A DNA stretch of 64,000 nucleotides from Aquabacterium sp. (GTDB taxonomy: Bacteria > Pseudomonadota > Gammaproteobacteria > Burkholderiales > Burkholderiaceae_C): the NCBI RefSeq assembly GCF_030652515.1, contig NZ_JAUSAR010000188.1:124001-188000 (forward strand). Reading direction: 5' to 3'. The translations under genes and the position numbers were made by a program. Position 1 is the stretch's first letter. Every line of letters starts with the position of its first letter. Positions 45,590-54,171 of the stretch are shown piece after piece. The notes beneath the pieces were generated by a model, which made no database searches, was not told the origin of the DNA, and saw only the letters and a list, made by a program, of their open reading frames with translations.

Positions 45590-45942
45590 TCCAGAGCCAG
45601 CATGAGAGGCCGCCACGATTCGCGGTGGCTCAGGTCCAAAGATCAGGGTGGCAGTGTGTGCATCGCATGCCTGATGCGCCATGCCAGGCTAAGGGGCATG
45701 GAAATGGCCTCTTCCGCTCTCGCGTGGGCACCCAGACGTTTTTTGCGGGTATGCCCAATACCATACGAGAAGTTTGCATTGATCGACCTGATCAAATCTG
45801 GATCGGCTATGAAACCTACCTCAAGGTTAGCGGCCATAGCTATTATTTCGCCACTATGATGGACAACTACTCGGGCCGCATCAGTGGTTGGCGCTTGGCT
45901 AACCATCCGACAGCACAATTGATCATTGATGCACTGACATGA
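45590..45942 (+). pseudogene. IS3-family transposase remnant (orfB fragment, frameshifted)
   Basis: Two frames carry pieces of an IS3-type integrase: VCIACLMRHARLRGM in one (from about 45656) matches the helix-turn-helix region usually reading RVARLMRxxGLRG, and RPDQIWIGYETYLKV...YYFATMMDNYSGRISGWRL in another (45790-45910) matches the DDE core start. The first catalytic Asp (normally WVGDITYL) is Tyr, the frame is shifted between the parts, and the rest of the core is missing. It is a dead copy. Confidence 0.7.
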
Positions 45943-46094
45943 GTTATTCAAAGCTCCTGCTGGCTAGACGCGCCACGTTCAACTTAGATTGGCACAGTTG
46001 CGGGATCCAGTCTGCTCAATATGCGGCGCTTAGCTAAACGCGTCGCTGATGTTTCAATTAAAAATGATCATATTTGATTAGATTGGCAGAGCAC

Positions 46095-49000
46095 ATGGAA
46101 GATTTTTCGACACCTACCGAGCGGGCTGCATACCTTCAAAGCGAAGAGTATCAAGAATTCCTTCAGTTAGGCATGCAAGCACTAACCTTCTTCAAGCAAG
46201 GTCTTTTTGAACGCGCGCGCACTCTACTCAATACTGCGTTAAGCAAGGCTTGCCACATTCCAGCAAAGGACGAGAAGAAGCTTGCGTTTACTGCGAATCT
46301 CGCCGATTGCCATCTTGCAATGGGTGATTACGTCGCTGCCGAAACCATGGCGCAAGCCCTCTTGGAAGAGCTTTCCGACCCCGCCGACTCAATCGAACAT
46401 TGGGTTAATGCCCGCAGCCTACTTGGCAATATTTTTTTGCGGGCCGGCCGGTATGAACTGGCTGAGCAAATTTCAACAGCTACGATAAATCGACTATCCG
46501 GAATTGACCCGTATCACCCCAAACTGGTTGTTGAGTATATGATTCTTGGCTTGGTTTTCATATGCACGGGCCGCCAAGCAATGGTTGAGGTTCTTATTTC
46601 TAATGCACAAGGTGTGCGCGATAATGCAACCGAGTGCGGCGTGAGAGAGTTAGCCGATATGAATCGGGCCATCGATCGCATGCGGCAATTTTCCGGCAGA
46701 CAAATTTCGGATACTCAACTGGAACAACCAGAATCCGAAGAACAAGCGATCCTCACTGGGCATAAAAGCTGGGCCGCATTCATAGTTCACGACTATGAAA
46801 CAGCCGGGCGATGCGCGGCCGAAGTATTGCGCTCAAATTGGCGGCATCCGAGGATGCTGCTCGTGTGGCTAATATCAATGCGGGCGCTCGACAATCTCGA
46901 AAATGTCCAAGCGAAAGAAGCGGTCCTTAGCATTGCGAATGAGGATTGGATACGTAGAGTGTCGATGGCCATCATTGGGATCGGAAATATTGATTCCGCG
47001 CTCAATTCAACAAGTGGGAGAGAGAGTTGTGTTATTGCATACTTTGCTGGGGTCAATGCTTTGGTGGCGCGGGATGCAGCGGAAGCAACTAGGTATTTCG
47101 AACTTGCGGTGAACGAATTCGTTGCGCATCCCAATTTGCCTGAACAGCATCAAGCAGGCCTAGAACTCGAAGCACTTGCCAATCTAGCCCGTGAGCAATC
47201 AAACCTAACACCACTGTCCAGCAAGCTGATTGAAGAGAAAAGGGAAGCTTTTGCCAAATATGATTTCGCAACTTGCCTGATTGACAAGAAAACAGATCAC
47301 GTGGAGTTTCAGATAACACCAGATTGTGCACTGCTTTCTGTCGCTTCTCTGTACTTGCTTGGCGCTTCTTCTATTGCAGAAAGTATGGCTGGAATTGTTC
47401 GAAAGCAGCTATTGCATTTCCCATGGTATGAGAAGCTTCTACAAGTTTTGATGGGAAAAAAATCGCATCATCACCTTTGGGAAGAAACCAGCCTAGATTT
47501 AAAAGCACGTGGGCAGGTTGCGTTCTATGGCATGTTGCGTATGCAAGCCGACGGTCGATGGCAAGAGGCCGAGTTCCTGGAGCGACGCGTTCTTGAGGTG
47601 GGCGCCAGCTTTGTCGAACGTCAGATTCTCGAAACTTCGCTCGCGAACCCATTAGCTCGATTGGACGGACTTGCTTTGTTGGTGAGGCAACATAGCCACA
47701 GTGGTCGCTATGAGCTAGCGGAAGCAGCCATGCGGGCGAGAATAAAAATTATGGAGGAAATGGGGGATCCACCCAAAGGGGATCTCGCTGAAGCCTTCTT
47801 GTCTCTTGCAATTTTATTGTCGCAGCAGGGGCGTCACAGCGAAGTTCTTACGGTGGCTGCGAAAGGAAGATCACTTTCAAGCTACGTACTAACATCCGAG
47901 CGCGCGTTATTCGACATGAGAGTCGGCCAGATTCTAGTGGAGGTGAGAGACCTTAAAAATGCAAGACTACTCCTCAAACAAGCTGTCACGCAGTTTGGAA
48001 AAGCACACTCAGTTTCCGATGCGTTCGTGTCAGGGCTAAACTCTTTGGCAACGGTGGAATTGATATATGGCAATTTAACCAGCGCATCTCACTATCTTAA
48101 AATGGCTATTGAGACGATCATAAAGGGAGGCCAAGAAGAGACTGTGATACACGGGGTCATTTTGGATACCCAAGCCACCCTTTACAGGTTAGATGGAGAA
48201 GTGGGACGAGCGCTCAATTTGCACCGACGCGCACGCCAGATCTTTGACCAACTGAGGACGAGGCGCGATGCCGAAATTGTTAGCCTGCATTCGGCGGTGC
48301 TTACAAATCTCGTGCATATAGCAAATACGGCGTGGAGCGCCAACGAACTATCCGAAGCACGAGACGCTTCAAATGCAGCACTTTCCCATTTGGTCAAAAA
48401 TTTAGGGGCCAGAGATTCCATCATCTATGAGCTCAAACGGGTATTGGCTCAGATCGCGCTTAGTGAGAACGACCAAAATGGTGCACTGGACTGGTTGCTT
48501 GAGGCCTCAAAGGCTGCAGACACGGCAGTAGCGGATACCATTGCAATGGGCAATCCGGAATTGAGCCTAAACTATCTGTGGCAAGCCCGCGTAGAACTTG
48601 CCGATTTGGTTCCGCTCGCCTGCGAACAATTTCCTAACGACCCAGTGCGACTCGCGTGTGTTTTCAATGTCGTTCTGCGGCGCAAGTGCCTTGCGGCTGA
48701 AGGGGCCATTGTTGCCAGAGAAACCGTCAATAATCTTCGCTACCCACTCCTGAAAGCCAGGCTTTTACAGCTAACCGAGGCCCGAAATCGTCTTGCGAAA
48801 GCTATGCATGTCTCCGTCCGCGGAACGCCTGTCGATGAAGAAAACAGGTTTGAGTTGCAGTCCCAAGTGCAATTGCTTGAAACCACTCTAGCAGCAGACA
48901 TCCCGGAGTTGCAGACCGCCCAATGGCTCAGAGAAGTGAATGTCACGAAGGTGCTTCATGCGCTCGGAGATACTAAGACTCTGATAGAGTTTGTACACAC

Positions 49001-50909
49001 GGGCGCGACACATCTAGCTTCCTTAGAAAGCCTGCGTTTTTCATTTGGCCTAGATGCACACTATTTTGCATTTTTGATCCCAGAAGGAGATATCACACGA
49101 ATTCGACTTATAGATCTCGGCGACGCGGCATCCATAGACAGCCAGATTGGACTCTTCGTAGAACATGCCGATAGTTTGGTCCAATCCGATTGTCAAGAAA
49201 TTGATCCACAAGGCTCATTTCAAAATTTAGGGAGACGCCTTCGGGAAAAGTTGTTCGATCCACTGATACAGGGTGTGGCACTGGGTAGCAGCGTTGTGAT
49301 AGCCGTTGATGGAGCCTTATCGAAGCTTCCTTTTGAAACTCTCCCGTCGGCGAGCGGCGCATGGCTAGGTGACGACTATCACCTAAGCTATGTCGCTACC
49401 TTGCGCGACATGGCGCACTCACCAACAGGGCGCGGTGGCCCATCTATTGTTATCGGGGATCCAGACTTTGATCTCGGCTGTCCGCACCCGGTCGACATAA
49501 ACGATACGCCGTTTGAGCCTTTGCCCGGCACGCGAGATGAAGCAGTCACAATATCAGGATTTCTTGGTGTAGAGCCATGGCTGGGTGCTGATGCTCTGAA
49601 AAATAGATTGAAGTTTGTCGAGCGCCCTAGAATATTACACATCGCCACGCACGGTTTCTATTCTACCGATACCGATACCGATACCGATGGTGAGGGTGAG
49701 GGTGACGGTGATGTCGGGCAAACCGAAGGGTTGATTGACGGCTTATTGCGCAAACCATTGAGGTCAGCTCCAGCCGTCAAGGCCATGTGGCGCTGTGGCC
49801 TCGCCCTCGCGGGCGCCAACGCGGTTGCGACAGAGGAGCAATATACCGACGCCGGCAGCGGGATCCTGTCAGCAGCAGAGGTTCTTGGCATGAACCTTCG
49901 AGGAACGGAACTTGTCGTTTTGTCAGCGTGCGAGACGGGGCTTGGCGACTTAGCAGTAGTCGAAGGCGTGATGGGCCTGCGACGGGCATTTATGCTGGCA
50001 GGTGCGCAAAGCGTTATTGTCAGCTTGTGGGCGGTGCCGGATGAACCGACACGTGAACTCATGAACTTGTTCTACAAGTATCTATTGAGAGGCGCATCAC
50101 GATTGGACGCTTTGCGGGCTGCGCGCTCTGATTTGCGGATGCAGTGGCCCTCTCCCGGTATATGGGGAGCATTTGTATTATTTGGAGAAACTGGCCCGCT
50201 TCAACTAACGAAATCACACGGTGAAGCTTCACCTATCGCGAACGACCTATTTCGCATAGGCAGCGAACTGCATGGCGCAGGAAAACATGCAGAGGCTAGT
50301 CGAGTCATCGCAAATGCGATCAAGGCGGGTGCTCCGGTCGCAGACGCCCTTCTTCAGAGTGCAAGGGAGGCCGCTTCTTTTGGCGAGGCTCTTCTGTTTA
50401 TTGATCAACTACTTTCTGGCGATTCACATGCTGTCGCTGCCTGGATTCAGCGCGCTCACCTGCACTTGGCGATTGGTGAACTTCAGACGGCTTCCGAAGA
50501 TTTTACGAGGGCTATTGCGCTCGACCCAGCTGATGCAGATCTTTGGTATAGCCGCGCTAATACATATGCCGATCAAAACAAGAATTCTCTGGCAATGTAT
50601 GACTACAACCGGGCGCTAGATATACGACCTACATTCGCGCACGCGTTAGTAAATCGTGCAACAGTTTTCATGTTTGTCGGCGACTTGGATTCGGCTCTGC
50701 AAGATATCAATGCGTCATTGAAACTAAATCCTACGGACGAAGTTGCACAGTTTCATTGCGCCCAAATATATGCACTGAAGAACCAATTCCAACGAGCACG
50801 ACTACTTTTAGAGCCTTTGTCCAAGGGTACCCACAGCCTAGCGCCAAAAGCACTCGATATTTTGCAAGAACTTGATCTGGCCGAAGGCCAAGGAGATACA
50901 CTCCAATGA
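46095..50909 (+). CDS. TPR-CHAT caspase-like protease
   Basis: A giant protein of about 1604 residues. The first 900 residues are tetratricopeptide-like helical repeats (ALTFFKQGLFERARTLLNTAL, NIFLRAGRYELAEQ, VSGLNSLATVELIYGNLTSASHYLK). A CHAT protease domain follows at about 1000-1375 with the catalytic dyad His1186 (LHIATHGFY) and Cys1279 (LSACETGLG). Another TPR block closes the protein (LHLAIGELQTASEDFTRAIALDP and copies). Between His and Cys lies an acidic Thr-Asp/Gly-Glu repeat. CHAT proteases act in bacterial cell-death defence, for example with gasdermins or in type III-E CRISPR; here the substrate is unknown. ATG 46095 is chosen; TTG 46074 is possible. Confidence 0.88.
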   Translation: MEDFSTPTERAAYLQSEEYQEFLQLGMQALTFFKQGLFERARTLLNTALSKACHIPAKDEKKLAFTANLADCHLAMGDYVAAETMAQALLEELSDPADSIEHWVNARSLLGNIFLRAGRYELAEQISTATINRLSGIDPYHPKLVVEYMILGLVFICTGRQAMVEVLISNAQGVRDNATECGVRELADMNRAIDRMRQFSGRQISDTQLEQPESEEQAILTGHKSWAAFIVHDYETAGRCAAEVLRSNWRHPRMLLVWLISMRALDNLENVQAKEAVLSIANEDWIRRVSMAIIGIGNIDSALNSTSGRESCVIAYFAGVNALVARDAAEATRYFELAVNEFVAHPNLPEQHQAGLELEALANLAREQSNLTPLSSKLIEEKREAFAKYDFATCLIDKKTDHVEFQITPDCALLSVASLYLLGASSIAESMAGIVRKQLLHFPWYEKLLQVLMGKKSHHHLWEETSLDLKARGQVAFYGMLRMQADGRWQEAEFLERRVLEVGASFVERQILETSLANPLARLDGLALLVRQHSHSGRYELAEAAMRARIKIMEEMGDPPKGDLAEAFLSLAILLSQQGRHSEVLTVAAKGRSLSSYVLTSERALFDMRVGQILVEVRDLKNARLLLKQAVTQFGKAHSVSDAFVSGLNSLATVELIYGNLTSASHYLKMAIETIIKGGQEETVIHGVILDTQATLYRLDGEVGRALNLHRRARQIFDQLRTRRDAEIVSLHSAVLTNLVHIANTAWSANELSEARDASNAALSHLVKNLGARDSIIYELKRVLAQIALSENDQNGALDWLLEASKAADTAVADTIAMGNPELSLNYLWQARVELADLVPLACEQFPNDPVRLACVFNVVLRRKCLAAEGAIVARETVNNLRYPLLKARLLQLTEARNRLAKAMHVSVRGTPVDEENRFELQSQVQLLETTLAADIPELQTAQWLREVNVTKVLHALGDTKTLIEFVHTGATHLASLESLRFSFGLDAHYFAFLIPEGDITRIRLIDLGDAASIDSQIGLFVEHADSLVQSDCQEIDPQGSFQNLGRRLREKLFDPLIQGVALGSSVVIAVDGALSKLPFETLPSASGAWLGDDYHLSYVATLRDMAHSPTGRGGPSIVIGDPDFDLGCPHPVDINDTPFEPLPGTRDEAVTISGFLGVEPWLGADALKNRLKFVERPRILHIATHGFYSTDTDTDTDGEGEGDGDVGQTEGLIDGLLRKPLRSAPAVKAMWRCGLALAGANAVATEEQYTDAGSGILSAAEVLGMNLRGTELVVLSACETGLGDLAVVEGVMGLRRAFMLAGAQSVIVSLWAVPDEPTRELMNLFYKYLLRGASRLDALRAARSDLRMQWPSPGIWGAFVLFGETGPLQLTKSHGEASPIANDLFRIGSELHGAGKHAEASRVIANAIKAGAPVADALLQSAREAASFGEALLFIDQLLSGDSHAVAAWIQRAHLHLAIGELQTASEDFTRAIALDPADADLWYSRANTYADQNKNSLAMYDYNRALDIRPTFAHALVNRATVFMFVGDLDSALQDINASLKLNPTDEVAQFHCAQIYALKNQFQRARLLLEPLSKGTHSLAPKALDILQELDLAEGQGDTLQ
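49665..49712 (+). repeat. in-frame hexanucleotide repeat inside the CHAT domain
   Basis: Four perfect ACCGAT units (49665-49688) are followed by four GGTGAN units (49689-49712). They encode (Thr-Asp)4 and then Gly-Glu/Gly-Asp pairs. Copy-number slippage would keep the frame and only change loop length. Confidence 0.9.
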
Positions 50910-51268
50910 GCCGACCGCATGTTGCGCTGACACAATTGCTGCATCCCAATGCCAAGGTTTTTAAGATGCCCGCATGGCCGAACGACCATTGCACTGCTCT
51001 CTTGAGCAGCGCAAGATGTGATACGCCTGCACGAGCCGAAGATTCCTCCGCCAAAGGCGTGGAGAACCCATGGCTTGAGATATCAACCGCATACCAGAGC
51101 AGCGAACTGCCAGTCGGACCCAAGTCCCATTTGGGTTGAGCGATTCGCTCTTGCCTGTGCAGCGTACAGTTTGGCCTGCTATTGAGCTGGCTGGACAGTT
51201 TTCGGCCGATGATGTGCAGGTAACGCCCACAGCGGGTTTTTTGCAAACTGACTTGGGAAGGAGCCTTG
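50910..51268. other. 360-bp gap between the CHAT and kinase-like genes
   Basis: A 77-codon frame starts at an ATGA overlapping the CHAT gene stop (50906) and ends at 51139. Its composition is unremarkable and I see no motif; it could be a small coupled gene or chance. An AAGGAG at 51258-51263 serves the next gene. Confidence 0.4.
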
Positions 51269-53461
51269 GTGGATAAAGGCGAAACGACACTGGTAGAGAC
51301 GCTCACTGCGCTGATTGCGCAGCACATGTCTGAACCGCCACTTCGCCGCTTGCGTGGCGGCTTGCAATTGCGGCCCGGAGCGGCACAGCAAGCGAGCCCA
51401 GCTCAGATCGCGAAAGAGCTTGTGCAGCAGGCCCTGGCCTCCGACCTGCCGCTACGCAACTTGCGAGTCGAACAGCGGCCGCTTGGTGGAGGCAACACCG
51501 CCGAGACCGTTGCGCAGCTGACCTTGCACGCACCGTTCGTCCTCAAGCTGGACAGCAAGCCCAAGCTCGCAGCGGAAGCACACATGATGGACAACGCGCG
51601 CAAGCATCCGAAGCTCAGTCCGCAGTCCCGCAATGCATGGCCGGTGGTCTACGCAATCCGGGATGTTGTGCCGTATGCCTATCTGATGGAGTATTTCCCC
51701 AGCGAGGACGGCTGGGTCTCGCTTGAAGATCGGCTTTACCCAGGCCCAGGTGTCCCGCCGCTGCCCGGTGCGGAGGCCATACGCCTGACTCACAAGGTAT
51801 TGGATGTACTTTTTGAGAGCTACGCGGATACTGTTGACAACCGCACGTTGCCGAGCCTAGCTCAAGACTATGTAGGTCGAATCAAGGAACGACTTGCAGA
51901 CGTCGCCAAGGATGGCCGCTTCGCCTCGATTCCTCTGCTGATCAACGGCGAGACCATCGAGCCATGGCAAACGTACCTTGACCAGCTACAGGCGAATCCG
52001 GGCTACATCTCAACGATCACGCCCCCCTTCACCACCATCGCTCACGGCGATCCAAACCCAGGCAATTTGATGCTGCGGGTCGACATTGCTTCAATTGAGG
52101 TGAAGCTGATCGATCCGAAGGAATGGCAGACGGGCGACTATCTGTTCGACGTTGCAAAGCTGACGCACTTCCTTGAAGGTACGGGGCCCATTGAGAAGCC
52201 CGGCTCCGGGAAGGAGACGGAGGTCGAATACATAGAGCACCTTGGGACCGCCGAGCTTCGTTATCGCTTTGAGGTCCCCACATGGACAAATGGGTTGGTT
52301 GATGCATGTCTCGATCGCGTTGGGCGATTCGCGAAGTCGCAAGGTGACCACCAGTGGCTCGCGCGATACGAGCTAGCCATGGCTGCAAATTTGCTTGGCC
52401 TCCCTTCAGGGCGCCTGAAGAATCGTCCACATGCTGCACTGGCGCTGTACGGCGAGGGACTGAAATGGCTTAAGCGATTCTGCAGTCGGTTGCCACGCAT
52501 CACTTCTGTCATGGATCCTCGACCTACAGCATCGGCACTGTCCGAAGTTGAGCCGGCACGACTGGCTTCGGCGCGGCAACGAGTCCGGGCTGACGCACCG
52601 GGTGTAGTTGATGCTGTGGACAAGCGCGGTTTCCAAGCCCTCCATTGGCCTCCCGAGCACGTCAATGCGGCGGGCAAGCCGGTGGAGCTGTCGCTGGAGC
52701 ACGAGGCACGACTCATGCCTCTGTCGCCAAGCGCGCTCCAAAAGCTGAAGGATGCGCTGGCCGCAAGCGGTTCCATGGAGAGAGGAAATGCTCTGCTTCC
52801 AGGCCATCCGCTATTTGGCGACTGGTCGATTCGGCGAGTTCAACGAGAGCCCGGGCCGCAGAGCCGGGATCTGTACTGGGATCGCAAGGGCTCCACCGTC
52901 GAACAGCGCCTGATTCCGCGCATGATGACGCTCCGTGAACGCGTCATGACCAGTGCCTTCATGACTTGGGAGTCCAACGGCGATGAGCGCTCGTTGAACC
53001 TGGAACTGCCCTTCGTTTCTTACGCCCAGACCGGCGTTATTGCTCGTTTGGAGTTTAACTGGATCGATCGAATAGCTGCCACGCTTGAGGCTTTCAACGG
53101 TTCAGGCGGCCATCAAGGCTCCAGCAGTCAGCCACTGGTCCTGGCGGCGCGAATCGCTGGCATCGAAGGGGGCGAGTTCGAGCCCGTCCAAGAGCACACC
53201 ACATTCCGTGAAAAGCATTCAGTGAGGTTAGGCGATGCCGAGTTGTTCCAACTGAATATCGACCATGTAGTGGCACAGTCCCTAAGGACGCAACGGCTCG
53301 CTACGTTTACAGACGTCGACATTGCTGCGTCTAGGCTCGTGCACTCCGATGTGCTTGCCGAGTTGATCGCCTTCGCTGCAGCCCTATGTGAACGCTTCAC
53401 TCTGGTGCCTGCCGCCGCCACGAAAGCCTACTGTGGAGCGATGGCCACCGGCGAGTTATAG
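51269..53461 (+). CDS. APH-like kinase fused to an unknown C-terminal domain
   Basis: About 730 residues. The N-terminal 320 have the aminoglycoside-phosphotransferase-type kinase fold: a glycine-rich loop LGGGNTAETVAQL, the ATP lysine in FVLKLDSKPKLAAEA, the hinge LMEYFPSEDGW, the catalytic loop IAHGDPNPGNLML and the metal-binding LIDPKEWQTGDYLFDVAKL. The remaining 400 residues are unfamiliar. GTG 51269 follows AAGGAG by five bases; TTG 51266 is an alternative. It is much longer than a drug-resistance APH (about 270 residues), so a role in resistance is unlikely. Substrate could be a small molecule or protein; placed 360 bp after the CHAT gene. Confidence 0.78.
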   Translation: MDKGETTLVETLTALIAQHMSEPPLRRLRGGLQLRPGAAQQASPAQIAKELVQQALASDLPLRNLRVEQRPLGGGNTAETVAQLTLHAPFVLKLDSKPKLAAEAHMMDNARKHPKLSPQSRNAWPVVYAIRDVVPYAYLMEYFPSEDGWVSLEDRLYPGPGVPPLPGAEAIRLTHKVLDVLFESYADTVDNRTLPSLAQDYVGRIKERLADVAKDGRFASIPLLINGETIEPWQTYLDQLQANPGYISTITPPFTTIAHGDPNPGNLMLRVDIASIEVKLIDPKEWQTGDYLFDVAKLTHFLEGTGPIEKPGSGKETEVEYIEHLGTAELRYRFEVPTWTNGLVDACLDRVGRFAKSQGDHQWLARYELAMAANLLGLPSGRLKNRPHAALALYGEGLKWLKRFCSRLPRITSVMDPRPTASALSEVEPARLASARQRVRADAPGVVDAVDKRGFQALHWPPEHVNAAGKPVELSLEHEARLMPLSPSALQKLKDALAASGSMERGNALLPGHPLFGDWSIRRVQREPGPQSRDLYWDRKGSTVEQRLIPRMMTLRERVMTSAFMTWESNGDERSLNLELPFVSYAQTGVIARLEFNWIDRIAATLEAFNGSGGHQGSSSQPLVLAARIAGIEGGEFEPVQEHTTFREKHSVRLGDAELFQLNIDHVVAQSLRTQRLATFTDVDIAASRLVHSDVLAELIAFAAALCERFTLVPAAATKAYCGAMATGEL

Positions 53462-54171
53462 GCGCGCCGCGCGACTCGTCACTCACCGGAGATCTGAGCA
53501 ATACTGCGCGGTGAGTCAGGCCTATTCGCGTTCGGCCCAAATCGTGCTCCGCTTAAAGAAGCGGGAGATGCGATGATCTGGCTTGTCTGTACCACCACTT
53601 TGCGCAGCGCTACTTTTGCGCTAGGTGCCTGACAGTGCCAGCGTTTTTTTGCTGGCTTTCGAAAGGAAGCAGAACGGAAGCATCGGCACGTGCAGCGGCA
53701 GGCTCAAAGACCAAAGTCACATGCGCCGCCAAGACTGCCTGGCGAGCTCAAGCTGCCTGATAATCGTAAGGAATGCTCATGGCGGCGCCAGGTTCAAGGT
53801 TTTTGGCCGACATCGGTGGGACTTATTCGCCAAACAGGCTACGCCCGAGATCAGCAGACGTTTGGGTGGCACAACCTACCGGCAAGCAGGCAACGTCAGT
53901 ATTGCTTTGAAACCGGCCATTGATCCCGGAATGTCACTGGCGCTTGGATGCCCGCTGTGTGGCCCAGGCCGTGAATTCAGTGTGGCGACATCACCTCCAG
54001 CGGTTGCAGTCATTCGTGGCCGGAACTTGCTTCATGGAAAATGCAACGTAGCGGACATTGACAGGTGGAAAGGACACCGGGGCGCCAAAGTCGGCTGTGC
54101 GCAGCGTTGCGGGCATTTGTCGATGTGACAATATCCGCGATCGCATCACGAACTCAGCAAAGCGGGTCATC
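53462..54171. other. 710-bp stretch without a supported gene
   Basis: Frames of up to 167 codons are open on the plus strand (53625-54128), but they lack motifs and ribosome-binding sites. The upstream extension of the giant NTPase frame to TTG 54058 falls here and also looks non-conserved. It probably contains the NTPase operon's promoter. Confidence 0.5.

Noticed and set aside
46095-50909. TPR-CHAT protein as part of a type III-E CRISPR (Craspase) locus
   Set aside because: No gRAMP/Cas7-11 gene, no CRISPR repeats and no Csx30-like gene are present in the window.
50731-51327. 198-codon minus-strand frame between the CHAT and kinase genes
   Set aside because: It overlaps the ends of two real genes, has unusual Ser/Cys composition and no motif.
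51269-53461. Aminoglycoside resistance gene
   Set aside because: Only the general kinase fold is shared; the protein is more than twice the length of resistance APH enzymes and sits among defence-type cargo.
53625-54128. 167-codon plus-strand frame before the giant NTPase
   Set aside because: No ribosome-binding site, motif or coding-like composition; kept only as unannotated intergenic sequence.
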